From positions 228,896 through 292,895 of the forward strand of contig NZ_JADFUA010000005.1 in the NCBI RefSeq assembly GCF_015223195.1: 64,000 nucleotides of DNA. The letters are read 5' to 3'. The stretch's first letter is position 1. Every line of letters begins with the position of its first letter. Both the position numbers and the translations under genes were made by a program. Of the stretch, positions 44,531 through 55,022 are shown in pieces. Below the pieces are notes generated by a model that worked only from the letters and a program-made list of their open reading frames with translations, ran no database searches and was not told the origin of the DNA. The stretch is from Chitinilyticum piscinae. Its GTDB lineage: Bacteria > Pseudomonadota > Gammaproteobacteria > Burkholderiales > Chitinibacteraceae.

Positions 44531-44793
44531 GCGAATTCAATCCCCAGGACCCTTTCGGCCTGCTCAACCAATTCAGCCAGTTCATGAAGCCCGGTAGCGG
44601 GAACCCCTTCATGCCGCCATTGTCGGAAGAGGAAATCGACCGCAAGATCCTCGAATGCCGTACCATCGAACAGTGGCTCACCATGCAGGTGGGCATGCTG
44701 CAGATGACGGTCAAGACGCTGGAACTGCAAAAAGCCGGTCTGGCCGCGTTCAAGCAGGGGCTGGAACCGAAGAACGACACCGACCCAGGCTAA
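44527..44793 (+). CDS. phaM: PhaM-type polyhydroxyalkanoate granule regulatory protein
   Basis: PhaM activates PHB synthase and tethers granules to DNA in Cupriavidus. The 88-residue protein keeps the N-terminal core GNPFMPPLSEEEIDRKILEC and EQWLTMQVGMLQMTVKTLEL, but is much shorter than Cupriavidus PhaM because it lacks the long lysine-rich DNA-binding tail (it ends KQGLEPKNDTDPG). So synthase activation may be kept while DNA attachment is probably lost. Translation is coupled to maeB (ATGA). No phaC is in the window. Confidence 0.82.
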   Translation: MSEFNPQDPFGLLNQFSQFMKPGSGNPFMPPLSEEEIDRKILECRTIEQWLTMQVGMLQMTVKTLELQKAGLAAFKQGLEPKNDTDPG

Positions 44794-44801
44794 ACTCCGC
44801 A

Positions 44802-45992
44802 ATGCGTTTTCTGATGTTACCTGCGGCCGCCCTTGCGGCCGCTCTGCTTTCCGCCTGCCAGAGCCCTGCCCCCTCCGCTGGCGCCCCCGGCACAACGGCC
44901 TCGCCCCCCGCCACGGAACCCGCAGCCAGCACCGCCAGCGAAGCGCCCCGCTACCGACCCGTTGCGCTGGAGAGCATCCCGGCCTGGACGAGCAGCGACC
45001 TGGCCAGCGGCTTTGCAGCCTGGCGCAAGGGTTGTCCGCGGCTGGTTCAGCGCCAGCCCGTCTGGCAGGAAAGCTGCAAGGCGGCGCAAAGCGTAGCCGA
45101 TGATGCCGATAGCATCCGCCGTTTCCTGCTGCAATACCTGGCAGCCTATCAGCTCGAAAGCAGCACTGGTGAACGCTCAGGGCTGATTACGGGCTATTTC
45201 GAGCCAATCTACCCTGGCAGTCGCAGCAAGACGGCCAGAGCGGCCGTGCCCGTTTATGGCATTCCGGACGACCTGATCAGCGTCTCGCTCGATGGCCTCT
45301 ATCCGGAGCTCAAGGGTAAACGCCTGCGCGGCCAGCTCAAGGGACGCCAGCTGCTGCCGTATGCCGACAGCGCCAGCATCCGCAAGCAGGGACTGGGGGC
45401 GCCAGTGCTGGCCTGGCTGGAAAATCCGCTGGATCTGCAATTCCTGCAGGTTCAGGGCTCGGGACGGGTCAGACTGGCCGACGGCAGTGAACTGCGGCTG
45501 GGCTACGCCGACCAGAACGGCCACCCCTATGCGCCGGTCGGGCGCTGGCTGATCCGCAATCAGGAAGTGCCGGCCAGCGAAATGAGCATGCAGCGCATCC
45601 GCCAATGGGCCAAGGCCAATCCGGCGCGCGTGGGCGAATTGCTCGACAGCAATCCGAGTTATGTATTCTTCCGCACGCTTCCCGCCAGCAACGACGGTCC
45701 GCCCGGCTCACTGGCCGTACCGCTGACCGCGGGGTACAGCATCGCCGTTGACCCGAACGCCATTGCTCTTGGCAGCCCGGTGTTTCTGGCAACGACTCGA
45801 CCGGATAATGGCGCCCCCATCCAGCGGCTGGTTGCCGCACAGGATACGGGCGGTGCCATCCGCGGCGCGGTCCGTGCCGACTTTTTCTGGGGTAGCGGCG
45901 ATCAGGCTGGCGAACTGGCAGGAGAGATGAAGCAAGCCGGCCAGCTGTGGCTGCTATGGCCCAAAACGGCAGCGCTGCCGAACGTCCGCTAA
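44802..45992 (+). CDS. mltA: Membrane-bound lytic murein transglycosylase A
   Basis: MltA cuts glycan strands of peptidoglycan at the outer membrane. The 396-residue lipoprotein has a lipobox (LLSACQSP), a Pro/Ala-rich linker, the MltA domain with SGLITGYFEPIYPGSR and LQFLQVQGSGRVRLADG, and the 3D domain DTGGAIRGAVRADFFWG with the catalytic aspartate. It begins nine bases after phaM. An 8-base inverted repeat (45999-46023) lies at the convergent end with the next gene. Confidence 0.94.
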   Translation: MRFLMLPAAALAAALLSACQSPAPSAGAPGTTASPPATEPAASTASEAPRYRPVALESIPAWTSSDLASGFAAWRKGCPRLVQRQPVWQESCKAAQSVADDADSIRRFLLQYLAAYQLESSTGERSGLITGYFEPIYPGSRSKTARAAVPVYGIPDDLISVSLDGLYPELKGKRLRGQLKGRQLLPYADSASIRKQGLGAPVLAWLENPLDLQFLQVQGSGRVRLADGSELRLGYADQNGHPYAPVGRWLIRNQEVPASEMSMQRIRQWAKANPARVGELLDSNPSYVFFRTLPASNDGPPGSLAVPLTAGYSIAVDPNAIALGSPVFLATTRPDNGAPIQRLVAAQDTGGAIRGAVRADFFWGSGDQAGELAGEMKQAGQLWLLWPKTAALPNVR

Positions 45993-46005
45993 AGCACTTG
46001 GCTGG

Positions 46006-46308
46006 CTAAAACAGCGCCAGCCAGAACAGCACGGCACCGAGCGCCGGCAGGACCAGTCCGATGATCAAGGCCCAGATGACCAGACGGAACCAGGCCGGTC
46101 GCTCCTCGGTTGTGCTGTCCGCAAGCGGCTCGGCGAAATGCACGCCGCAATGCAGGCAACGCTCAGACGCCAGCGGTATTGCAGCGCCGCAGCGCGGACA
46201 CGGTACAGTTCGTATCGGGATGGCAGCTGGCTGGCGCGACGCGCGCAGGGATCGCCACCAGCGCTGCAGGCGATTCGGCCGCCTGGGAAAGGGAATCACC
46301 TTGCCCAT
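46006..46308 (-). CDS. Small zinc-ribbon membrane protein
   Basis: The 100-residue protein has an N-terminal basic part (MGKVIPFPRRPNRLQRWWRS), a zinc ribbon with CPRCGAAIPL and CLHCGVHF, and one C-terminal membrane helix (LVIWALIIGLVLPALGAVLF). No family name can be given. A poly-G stretch seven bases before ATG at 46308 may act as ribosome site. Confidence 0.7.
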   Translation of the reverse strand: MGKVIPFPRRPNRLQRWWRSLRASRQPAAIPIRTVPCPRCGAAIPLASERCLHCGVHFAEPLADSTTEERPAWFRLVIWALIIGLVLPALGAVLFWLALF

Positions 46309-46386
46309 GCAGCCCCCCCATGGGTATGCAGCCAAAGCCATTGATTCACAGAGCGATCATGCGCATAGCTGCACATGTATATAAAT

Positions 46387-48072
46387 CTAGCGCTCATTCT
46401 TGCTCGATGCCCAGATCGCCAGCACTAGCCAGACCGCATTGAAAAAGGCCAGGAGAAAGCCGATCAGACCCAGGAAGTGCATGCCGAACAGGGTCGGCCC
46501 GCCCTTGATGGTCAGCACAATCGACGAACCAATGATCAGCGCAGCGGTGACGATACCCATGGTGAGCCGGTTGGCACTGCGGTTGATCTGTGCGCCGAAC
46601 TGATCCAGGCGCTTCAGATCCAGATCGACCCTGAACTGGCCCCGCCGTGCCTGCTTGATCAGCTTGCCCACATCACGCGGCAGCCCGGCAATGATGTGGA
46701 ATGCCTCCAGCGCACCATCCCGCCCCTTTTTCAGCAGGTTTTTCGGGTTGTAGCGCTCCAGCAGCACCTGTTTCACAAACGGCGTAAGGTGCGGCACCAT
46801 CTGGAATTGCGGGTCCAGTTGCCGACCCAGCCCCTCCAGGGTGATCAGCGCCTTGAACAGCAGCGTCAGATCCGGTGGCAGGCTCAGTTCATGCTCGCGG
46901 GAAATCTGCGTGACATCGGCCAGCATGGTGCCGAAATGGATGTCCTTGAGCGGCAGGTTTTCGTAGTTGAAGAGAAAATCGGCAATATCGGCGCCCAGCT
47001 TTTCTTCGTCGATCACCACATCACCAGCCCACTCCATCAGCACCTCGCGGATACCGTGCTCGTCGCGCTGGGCAAGCGCCGCCAGCAAATCGACAATCTG
47101 GTCGCGTCGCGGGTGCGGCAGGCGGCCGACCATGCCGAAATCCAGAAAGGCAATGCGGTTGTGTTCCAGATATTTCACATTGCCAGGATGCGGATCGGCA
47201 TGGAAATACCCGTCGATCAGTACCATTTTCAGCACCGCATCGGCACCACGAGCAGCCAGCACCCTGCGATCGAGGCCTGCGGCGGTCGCGGTTTCCAGAT
47301 CATTGCCGGCAAAACCGCCAATGAAAGTCTGGACATTGAGACGGTCAGAGGTGAAATCCCAGTGGATTTTCGGGATCTCGATTTCCTGGCTATCGGCAAA
47401 ATTGCGGGCGAAGCGCTCCATATTGCGCGCCTCGCTGGAGAGATTCAGCTCCCGGCGCAGCGATTTGGCGAATTCGTCAGCGATCTTGGTCGGCTGATAG
47501 CGGCGCACATCCGGGAATTCGAATTCCATCAGCACGGCAATCTGGCGCAGGATGCGCAAGTCGGCTTCGATGCGCGGGACAATGCCAGGCCGACGTACCT
47601 TGAGCACCACTTCTTCGCCACTAAGCAGGCGAGCCCGGTGCACCTGGGCAATCGAGGCCGAGCCGATCGGCTCCGGATCAAGATCCGCAAACACCTCGTG
47701 CGGGTCGCGCCCGAGGATGGCCTGCAACTCCAGCAGTATTTCGGCAAATGGCGTTGCCGGTACATTGTTCTGCAGTTGCTCGAATTCGGCTATCCATTCC
47801 GGCGGAAACACATCGGCGCGCGTAGCCAGCACCTGGCCGAACTTGATGAAGGTCGGCCCCAGTTCCTCCAGCGCACGCCGCACGCGCACGGCCGGATCAA
47901 GCTGCTCGATCTCGTGGTTGCCTGGCAGATGCAGCAAATCTCCCGCGCGCTCGATGCCCTTGTTCAGCCCCAGCCGTTGAACCAGGTTGCCCAGCCCGTG
48001 TCTGACCAGCACGGCAATGATCTCCCGCACGCGCGGCAGATCGCGCATGACGGTAAAGGTTTCCTTCAGCAT
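46387..48072 (-). CDS. ABC1/AarF (UbiB-like) atypical kinase
   Basis: The 561-residue protein is a UbiB-family atypical kinase/ATPase. It shows the KxGQ region LGPTFIKFGQVLATRADVFP, the Ala-rich loop EPIGSASIAQVHRARL, VVLKVRRPGI, and the catalytic HADPHPGN and FLDFGMVGRL, plus two C-terminal membrane helices. The N-terminus (LKETFTVMRDLPRVREII) differs from housekeeping UbiB, so it may be a second paralogue rather than the coenzyme Q gene; ubiE and ubiJ are not adjacent. ATG at 48072 is assumed. Confidence 0.87.
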   Translation of the reverse strand: MLKETFTVMRDLPRVREIIAVLVRHGLGNLVQRLGLNKGIERAGDLLHLPGNHEIEQLDPAVRVRRALEELGPTFIKFGQVLATRADVFPPEWIAEFEQLQNNVPATPFAEILLELQAILGRDPHEVFADLDPEPIGSASIAQVHRARLLSGEEVVLKVRRPGIVPRIEADLRILRQIAVLMEFEFPDVRRYQPTKIADEFAKSLRRELNLSSEARNMERFARNFADSQEIEIPKIHWDFTSDRLNVQTFIGGFAGNDLETATAAGLDRRVLAARGADAVLKMVLIDGYFHADPHPGNVKYLEHNRIAFLDFGMVGRLPHPRRDQIVDLLAALAQRDEHGIREVLMEWAGDVVIDEEKLGADIADFLFNYENLPLKDIHFGTMLADVTQISREHELSLPPDLTLLFKALITLEGLGRQLDPQFQMVPHLTPFVKQVLLERYNPKNLLKKGRDGALEAFHIIAGLPRDVGKLIKQARRGQFRVDLDLKRLDQFGAQINRSANRLTMGIVTAALIIGSSIVLTIKGGPTLFGMHFLGLIGFLLAFFNAVWLVLAIWASSKNER

Positions 48073-48273
48073 GACAACGGCTTCCCGAATTTCATTCTGT
48101 TTACGCAGACTTTGCGCCAGACATTCTAACAGCAGCAGAGCCGCGCAAAGCGGCTGGCGCATTCCGCAACACGGCAAGCGTCTGCTTCACGCTGCAAGCG
48201 ACTGAGCGCAGCGGCTTTTTTACGCCGACAGCAGGCTTTACAGCAACCGGACACACCCGTACAGTTCCAGCCC

Positions 48274-49208
<935 letters not shown>

Positions 49209-49212
<4 letters not shown>

Positions 49213-50252
49213 TTCTTACCGACCTCACCGCTACGCTGCTGCTGGTCGCTACCCTGCTGGCCAGCAATGGCGCACAGGCCGATCAGCACAGCATCACGCT
49301 GACTGCCGCCGGCGACATCATGACCGGCTCCATCTACCCGACCCCGCTGCTGCCGGCACGCTGCAGCGAGCTGTTCGCCGGCATGCGTGCCAGCCTCGGG
49401 CGGGCGGATGTCACATTCGGCAATCTCGAAGGCGCGATCACGACCAATCTGAGCGACAGCAAGCCGTGCAACAGCAACTGCTTCTTTTTCGCCATGCCGC
49501 CGGAAACCCCGCAATGCCTGCTTGAGGCCGGCTTCAACGTGGTCTCGGTAGCCAACAATCATGCCGGCGATTTTGGCGTGGCTGGCCGGCGCGATACCGC
49601 CCGCTATCTGCGCGAAGCAAAGCTGGCCTACTCCGGCCAGGACGATTGCCAGCCAGCCATACTGGAACGCAAGGGGCTCAGAATCGGGGTGCTCGCCTTC
49701 TCGCCCAGTCCGGGCACCTGCCCGATGAATGATCATGCGCGCGCCGGGGAGCTGATCCACGCTCTGGCCGCACAAACCGACATTACCGTGGTCTCGATGC
49801 ACGCCGGCGCGGAAGGCATGTCGGCCATGAAGCTGCCAGAAGGACGCGAGTTCTTTTTCGGCCAGGATCGGGGCGATGTGCGGGCTTTTGCCAAACTGGC
49901 CGTCGATGCCGGCGCCGATCTGGTGCTGGGCCACGGCCCGCATGTGCCGCGCGCACTGCAGCTCTACAAGGGCCGCCTGATCGCCTACAGCCTGGGCAAC
50001 TTTGCCACCTGGCAGCGTTTCAACCTCAAGGAGGCCAACGGTGTATCACCGCTGCTGAATGTTGAACTCGACCGGCAGGGCCGGCTGCTTTCGGGCCAGA
50101 TCATCAGTGCATTCCAGACCAAACAGAGCGGCCCGCAACCGGACCCCGAACAGCAGGCCGCCAAACTAGTCCAGCAACTTACCCAGCGCGACGTTCCCGG
50201 CCACGGTCTGCAGTTCGGCAACAACGGGCACTTCGCACCGGCACTGCAATAA
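49209..50252 (+). CDS. CapA-like metallophosphatase-fold protein
   Basis: The 347-residue protein resembles PgsA/CapA, a membrane-anchored protein of poly-gamma-glutamate capsule systems with a metallophosphatase fold. Motifs are TAAGDIMTGSIYP, NLEGAIT, VVSVANNHAGDFG, VVSMHAGAE, LVLGHGPHVPRAL and YSLGNFATW. A signal peptide-like start (TATLLLVATLLASNGAQA) suggests export. The GTG start overlaps the P60 stop, so both are made together. No capB/capC genes are present, so capsule synthesis is doubtful. Confidence 0.85.
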
Positions 50253-50409
50253 CAGCAAGATCGGTCGTACCTATATGGCAGGAGCCCATTAACATCAATG
50301 GGTGAGCGGCAATACATGCCAACGTATCTCTAACGTAAGGCTCACGGGTTAATTCCGGCTTAAGTCACCGGATTTACATTGCAATCTGTGTCCTTGCGAG
50401 TTCTGCTGC

Positions 50410-52062
50410 ATGCCTGCTTTCATCACCTCCGTCCTGCGTCGCCCGCTGCCCAGCTGGCAGTTCAGCCTGCTGTTTGCACTGTTTGTTGCCACCCTGCTCA
50501 ATACCGCTTTCTATCAGGCCACCTGGCAGGCAGTCCACGGCAGCACCGGCTTCAAAGTCCTTTTCGTCAGCCTCAGCGGCCTGCTGCTGCTGGGTTTTTT
50601 CAATTTGCTCGCCACCTTGCTGCTGTGGCCGCGTATCGGCAAACCCGTGCTGATTGCCCTGTTGCTGCTTGGCGCTGGCGTGGCCTATTTCATGAATACC
50701 TACGGGGTCATGATCGACCGCAACATGGTGCGCAATGTCTTTCAGACGGATGTCCGCGAAACCCGCGAGTTGCTGAGCCTGCGTCTGGGTCTGTATCTCT
50801 TGCTGCTGGGGGCACTGCCAGCCTGGCTGATTGCGCGCAGCGAGATCCACTTTCCACGCCTGCCCAGACTACTGGGCCAGAAACTGCTGGTGCTGCTCGT
50901 TACCGTTGCCGTTTCGGCCGCCATCATTCTGAGCAGCTATCAGGGCGTGGCATCCTTCGTGCGCAACCACAAGGAAATCCGCTACCTGATCAATCCGGCC
51001 AATGCGATCTACGCGACCAGTCGCTATCTCGCCGGTGAAAAAATCAAAAAAGATGTCGTCGCGGCGCCCTATGGACGCGATGTCAAACCCGGGCCGGCGC
51101 TGGCTGGCGCACATGCGAAAAAGGCCTTGCTGGTGCTGGTTGTCGGCGAAACGGCACGCGCCGAGAGTTTTAGCCTGAACGGTTACGCGCGAGACACCAA
51201 CCCCGAATTGCGCGCGCTGAATGTCGTCAACTTCAGCAATGCCAGCTCCTGCGGCACCGAAACCGCAGTCTCGGTACCGTGCATGTTTTCAGGCTACCGG
51301 CGTGATGACTTTGATGTCAGCCGTGCCGACGAACGCGAAAACCTGATCGATATCCTGCATAACGCCGGCCTGCGGGTCATCTGGCTGGACAACAATGCCG
51401 GCAGCAAAGGGGTCGCCAAGCGGGTAGGCGAAGAAAGCCTGCCACCAGGCGACGCCAGTCGCGCCCATTGCCGTGCCGACGAATGCTATGACATGGCATT
51501 GCTGGATGGGCTGCCACAACGCCTGGCCAATAATCCGCAGAATACCGTCGTCGTGCTGCACCAGAAGGGCAATCATGGTCCGGCCTACTATCTGCGAGTC
51601 CCGCCCGAATTCGAAACCTTCAAGCCAGTCTGCCGATCCAATCAGCTGCAGGATTGCCCGCGCGAGCAGATCGTCAACGCCTACGACAACGCCATCCGCT
51701 ACACCGACCATTTCCTGGCCAGCACCATCCGCATGCTGCAGGGGCTGGAAGGGCAGTACGACAGCGCCTTCTGGTACATGTCCGACCATGGCGAATCCAC
51801 CGGCGAAAAGGGGCTCTACCTGCACGCCACGCCCTACCTGATTGCCCCGTCACAGCAGACGCACATTCCGATGGTAGCCTGGGTCTCTGCGGGCTTCGAG
51901 CAGCGCTTCGGCGTGAGCAGCAGCTGCCTGCGCCAGGGCAGCGCCGATGCGGCATCACACGACAACCTCTTTCACACGGCGCTGGGCATGCTGGATCTGC
52001 GCACCAGCGCCTATGACTCCGGACTGGATCGTTTCCGCAGCTGCACCCGCCGCGCCAACTGA
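50410..52062 (+). CDS. eptA: Phosphoethanolamine transferase (EptA-like)
   Basis: This inner-membrane enzyme transfers phosphoethanolamine to lipid A or another LPS group, weakening cationic peptide binding. The 550-residue protein has five membrane helices (residues 1-175) and a periplasmic sulfatase-fold domain with VLVVGETARAESF, catalytic Thr in SSCGTETAVSVPCMFSGY, VVLHQKGNHGPAYY, and WYMSDHGESTGEKGLYLHA, supplying zinc ligands. EptA cannot be told from close relatives on sequence alone. It is not beside a two-component system here. Confidence 0.9.
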   Translation: MPAFITSVLRRPLPSWQFSLLFALFVATLLNTAFYQATWQAVHGSTGFKVLFVSLSGLLLLGFFNLLATLLLWPRIGKPVLIALLLLGAGVAYFMNTYGVMIDRNMVRNVFQTDVRETRELLSLRLGLYLLLLGALPAWLIARSEIHFPRLPRLLGQKLLVLLVTVAVSAAIILSSYQGVASFVRNHKEIRYLINPANAIYATSRYLAGEKIKKDVVAAPYGRDVKPGPALAGAHAKKALLVLVVGETARAESFSLNGYARDTNPELRALNVVNFSNASSCGTETAVSVPCMFSGYRRDDFDVSRADERENLIDILHNAGLRVIWLDNNAGSKGVAKRVGEESLPPGDASRAHCRADECYDMALLDGLPQRLANNPQNTVVVLHQKGNHGPAYYLRVPPEFETFKPVCRSNQLQDCPREQIVNAYDNAIRYTDHFLASTIRMLQGLEGQYDSAFWYMSDHGESTGEKGLYLHATPYLIAPSQQTHIPMVAWVSAGFEQRFGVSSSCLRQGSADAASHDNLFHTALGMLDLRTSAYDSGLDRFRSCTRRAN

Positions 52063-52081
52063 CAGGTGCACACTGGCAACC

Positions 52082-52107
52082 AAAAAGCCCGCTTGCGCGG
52101 GCTTTTT
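52082..52107. terminator. Bidirectional terminator between eptA and DUF945 gene
   Basis: AAAAAGCCCGC-TTGC-GCGGGCTTTTT is symmetric and serves both convergent genes. Confidence 0.92.
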
Positions 52108-52126
52108 GGTTGCTGCAGCGCCGTGA

Positions 52127-53467
52127 TTACAGGCCCATCAGCATGCTCGGATCAAACGGCTGACCGTTCAGCAGCATCTGGCCGTTCTTGAGCTCGAAGT
52201 CGGACTTGATCAGTTTGCTGTCCAGCACGACGAAGCCTTGTGCCGCAGCCTGGTTCAGCCCTTCGCTGACCATGGCCTGGGTCATTTCCACTTCCTCGGC
52301 CGGACGGACGTCGCGAATCAGACGGTTAACCAGTTCGCTGGGCACCTGCAGCTTCACGCTGGCATCCAGCTTCGGCAGCACCGAATCAATACCGTGCAGA
52401 TCAGCTTCGGTCAGGCCCTTGCTGGCCACCTTCAGATTCAGGCTCGACTCGCCCTCCGGCGTTTTCAGCGCGATTTTCTGGGTGTAGCTCGGATCCTTCT
52501 TCAGGATGGCCATGACGGCTTCCTGCAGAACCTGCATGTCCTTCATCGGGTCATAGTGACACTGCAGCAGGTTATCGATGGAATTGTCATTGATCTTCTT
52601 CACGGCAGCGGCATCAATGCGAGCGAGCTCATAGTCGATACCGATATCACCGATGGCCTTGCCGTTATAGCTCAGTCCTGCCAGCGTACCCTTGGCCGAG
52701 CCCTTCATCAGCCCGCCTTCCACGCTGGAATCCGAGCTCAGCTCGAGCTTGCCGGTTTTCAGCACCATCGGCACGCCATCGTTCTGCCCCTTGAGTTCCA
52801 TGCCCGCGAGCACCATGCTGCCCTTGCCGGCATACAGGCCTTCCGCGGATTTCTTGGTGGCGGCGGTATAAGTCACTTCGCCCAGGCTCAGCGCTTCACC
52901 CGAGCCGGCACTGAAACTCAGCCCGCTCATTTTCAGATTGAAATCGGCAAAGCTCAGTTGCTGATCGGATTTGACAGTAGCGCTAATCCCCTTCCAGTCC
53001 AGCTTGCCCTGGGCATCCTCATGCACAAAAGCCGGGCTGCTGATTTCAGTCTGGTAGCTGCCATCCAGCGACACACGGGTAACGATGCTCAGCGGCTCCT
53101 GGCCCTTGAACACCTTGGCCAGTTCGGCACGGGTTTTCTCGTCCAGAATGATCTCGGTCTTGACGGTCGGTGCAAAGGGATTGTGGCTGATGGTGTTTTT
53201 CAGTGTCAGCGTTCCCTCGGTTCCGGCAAACGGGCTGCCTTCCAGACCTTCAGCACAACCAATACGGTACGTAACCAGCTCAACCGAGCTGAACAGTCCT
53301 TTGTCGAACTGGCGCTTTTCCTGCTTGATGATCTTGTACTTGCCCAGTGCAGCTGCGTTGCTGTCCAGCGCCCCGTCAATTTTCTGGCCTACATACCAGG
53401 TTGCACCTACATAACCACCTGCAGCCAGCAGCGCCACTGCCACCCCACCTACCAGAACCTTGTTCAT
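52127..53467 (-). CDS. YdgA/DUF945 family protein
   Basis: The 446-residue protein has an N-terminal signal or anchor (VLVGGVAVALLAAGGYVGAT) and the DUF945 region (WYVGQKIDGALDSNAAAL, a short GLFSSVELVTYRI segment, then beta-rich repeats and a C-terminal LLNGQPFDPSMLMGL). YdgA-type proteins are inner-membrane or periplasmic; their role is not known. It is a single gene with a symmetric terminator. Confidence 0.85.
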   Translation of the reverse strand: MNKVLVGGVAVALLAAGGYVGATWYVGQKIDGALDSNAAALGKYKIIKQEKRQFDKGLFSSVELVTYRIGCAEGLEGSPFAGTEGTLTLKNTISHNPFAPTVKTEIILDEKTRAELAKVFKGQEPLSIVTRVSLDGSYQTEISSPAFVHEDAQGKLDWKGISATVKSDQQLSFADFNLKMSGLSFSAGSGEALSLGEVTYTAATKKSAEGLYAGKGSMVLAGMELKGQNDGVPMVLKTGKLELSSDSSVEGGLMKGSAKGTLAGLSYNGKAIGDIGIDYELARIDAAAVKKINDNSIDNLLQCHYDPMKDMQVLQEAVMAILKKDPSYTQKIALKTPEGESSLNLKVASKGLTEADLHGIDSVLPKLDASVKLQVPSELVNRLIRDVRPAEEVEMTQAMVSEGLNQAAAQGFVVLDSKLIKSDFELKNGQMLLNGQPFDPSMLMGL

Positions 53468-53644
53468 TAGCTTTCCTTGTTGAACATGAACCGAAATTTA
53501 AAGAAGCGGTTTTATATCAGATTCCTTAGTCAGCACGTAATTATTTGTATGAACGGTGTGAACTGGCTTACTCGATGCCCCGGCAACAGCAATCGTTCAG
53601 ACTTTTTCACCGGGCGTCCTCAGGCGACTTGCATCGCCCCCTTT

Positions 53645-53664
53645 ATTTCCATAATATTGGAAAT
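53645..53664. promoter_or_regulatory. Putative ArsR operator
   Basis: ATTTCCA-TAATAT-TGGAAAT is a perfect inverted repeat that ends right at the arsR start codon, where bound repressor would block transcription or translation of the arsenic operon. Confidence 0.75.
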
Positions 53665-53979
53665 ATGGAAACCAAAGCTGCCACCACCCTGCTCGCCGCA
53701 CTGGCGCAGGAAACCCGCCTGACCATCTACCGCCTGCTGGTTGCTGCCGGCCCGTCCGGCCTGCCCGCCGGGCAGATTGCCGAACAGCTGCAACTGGCCG
53801 CGGCAACTGCATCCTTCCACCTGAAGGAACTCAGCCAGGCCGGCCTGCTGGCTGCGCGCCAGGAAGGCCGCTTCATCTTCTACTCGGCCAACTATGCGCA
53901 GATGAATGCGCTACTGGCCTTTCTCACCGAAAACTGCTGCGGCGGCACGCCCTGCGGCAGCGACGTACCCTGCTGCTAG
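53665..53979 (+). CDS. arsR: ArsR-family arsenical repressor
   Basis: The 104-residue winged-helix protein has an HTH (GQIAEQLQLAAATASFHLKE) and a wing with AARQEGRFIFYSA. It ends in ENCCGGTPCGSDVPCC; the vicinal C-terminal cysteines are the probable As(III) site, as in the ArsR type with C-terminal ligands. The classical ELCVC motif in the first helix is absent. It heads arsR-arsI-arsC-arsB; on arsenite binding it should leave the operator just upstream. Confidence 0.9.
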   Translation: METKAATTLLAALAQETRLTIYRLLVAAGPSGLPAGQIAEQLQLAAATASFHLKELSQAGLLAARQEGRFIFYSANYAQMNALLAFLTENCCGGTPCGSDVPCC

Positions 53980-53996
53980 CCCATCCGGAGATCACC

Positions 53997-54485
53997 ATGA
54001 AACGCTTCCACGTGCATATTGCCGTCGACAACCTCGAGCAGAGCATCGCCTTCTACAGCGCCCTGTTCGGCTGTACGCCCACGGTGGCGCACCCGGACTA
54101 CGCCAAGTGGCAAATCGACGATCCGCGGATCAATTTCGCCATTTCCGCGCGCGGCGCGGCGGTTGGTGTCGATCACCTCGGAATTCAGGTCGACAGCGAT
54201 GCCGAACTCGCCGAGCTGCACACGCGCCTGCAACAGACTGCCAGCGAGATCGTCAGCCAGGAAGGCACCGCCTGCTGCTACGCCGAATCCGACAAGCACT
54301 GGGTACGTGACCCTTCCGGCATTGCCTGGGAGGCGTATCACACGCTGGCAACAGTACCGACGTTTAATCGCGGGGAAGCCAGCGCCAGCAACTCGGCCTG
54401 CTGCGTCCCGCAGCCCACCGCCGAAAAAACGCGCATCAAACTGGCTGATATCGGGGTATGCACCCCGGGATCAGGCTGCTGCTAA
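53997..54485 (+). CDS. arsI: ArsI/CadI-family vicinal-oxygen-chelate protein
   Basis: ArsI is an iron-dependent C-As lyase that demethylates trivalent organoarsenicals such as MAs(III) or roxarsone products. The 162-residue protein has the vicinal-oxygen-chelate fold: VHIAVDNLEQSIAFYSALFG, DHLGIQVD, the vicinal cysteines in GTACCYAESDKHWVRDPSG, and WEAYHTL. Histidines at positions near 5 and 62 and the Glu in WEAYH are metal ligands. The tail (CCVPQ..., GSGCC) adds cysteines. It lies between arsR and arsC, which supports arsenic rather than cadmium. Confidence 0.88.
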   Translation: MKRFHVHIAVDNLEQSIAFYSALFGCTPTVAHPDYAKWQIDDPRINFAISARGAAVGVDHLGIQVDSDAELAELHTRLQQTASEIVSQEGTACCYAESDKHWVRDPSGIAWEAYHTLATVPTFNRGEASASNSACCVPQPTAEKTRIKLADIGVCTPGSGCC

Positions 54486-54521
54486 GTTTCAAGACCATAC
54501 CTATAACCATCAGGGATAATC

Positions 54522-55022
54522 ATGAGCAAGAAATTCAATGTTCTCTTTCTGTGCACGGCCAATTCGGCGCGCTCGATCATGTCGGAAGGCCTGCTGAACC
54601 ACCTCGGCGGCGAGCGCTTCCAGGCCTTCAGCGCCGGCAGCAAGCCCGGCACGCAGCCCAATCCCTTTGCCATCGAGCTGCTGCAGAAAATCGGTCACGA
54701 TACCGGCTATATGTATTCCAAATCGTGGGATGTGTTCGAGGGTGAAGACGCGCCGAAGATGGACATCATCATCACGGTCTGCGGCAATGCGGCCAACGAA
54801 GAATGCCCGGTCTGGCCGGGCCACCCGATCACCGCGCACTGGGGCTACGATGACCCGCACGGCGAAACCGATGAAGAAAAGCGCCACTCCTTTGCGCAGA
54901 TTTTCTGCCAGATCAAGCACCGCATCGAGCTGCTGGTGAGCCTGCCGGACGAGAAAATCGAGCATCTGGCCAATATCCGGGCGATTGGCGAGCCGGATGT
55001 CCTGAACGGGGTGAACGCATAA
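54522..55022 (+). CDS. arsC: Arsenate reductase ArsC (thioredoxin-coupled type)
   Basis: The enzyme reduces arsenate to arsenite. The 166-residue protein has the low-molecular-weight phosphatase P-loop LFLCTANSARSIMSE with catalytic cysteine and the redox pair in ITVCGNAANEECPVWPG (three-cysteine relay, Staphylococcus pI258 type, using thioredoxin). Its stop overlaps the arsB start (TAATG). Confidence 0.95.
   Translation: MSKKFNVLFLCTANSARSIMSEGLLNHLGGERFQAFSAGSKPGTQPNPFAIELLQKIGHDTGYMYSKSWDVFEGEDAPKMDIIITVCGNAANEECPVWPGHPITAHWGYDDPHGETDEEKRHSFAQIFCQIKHRIELLVSLPDEKIEHLANIRAIGEPDVLNGVNA

Noticed and set aside
46477..48129. 550-residue open frame on the plus strand
   Set aside because: It is antisense to the ABC1-family kinase gene, which has clear motifs.
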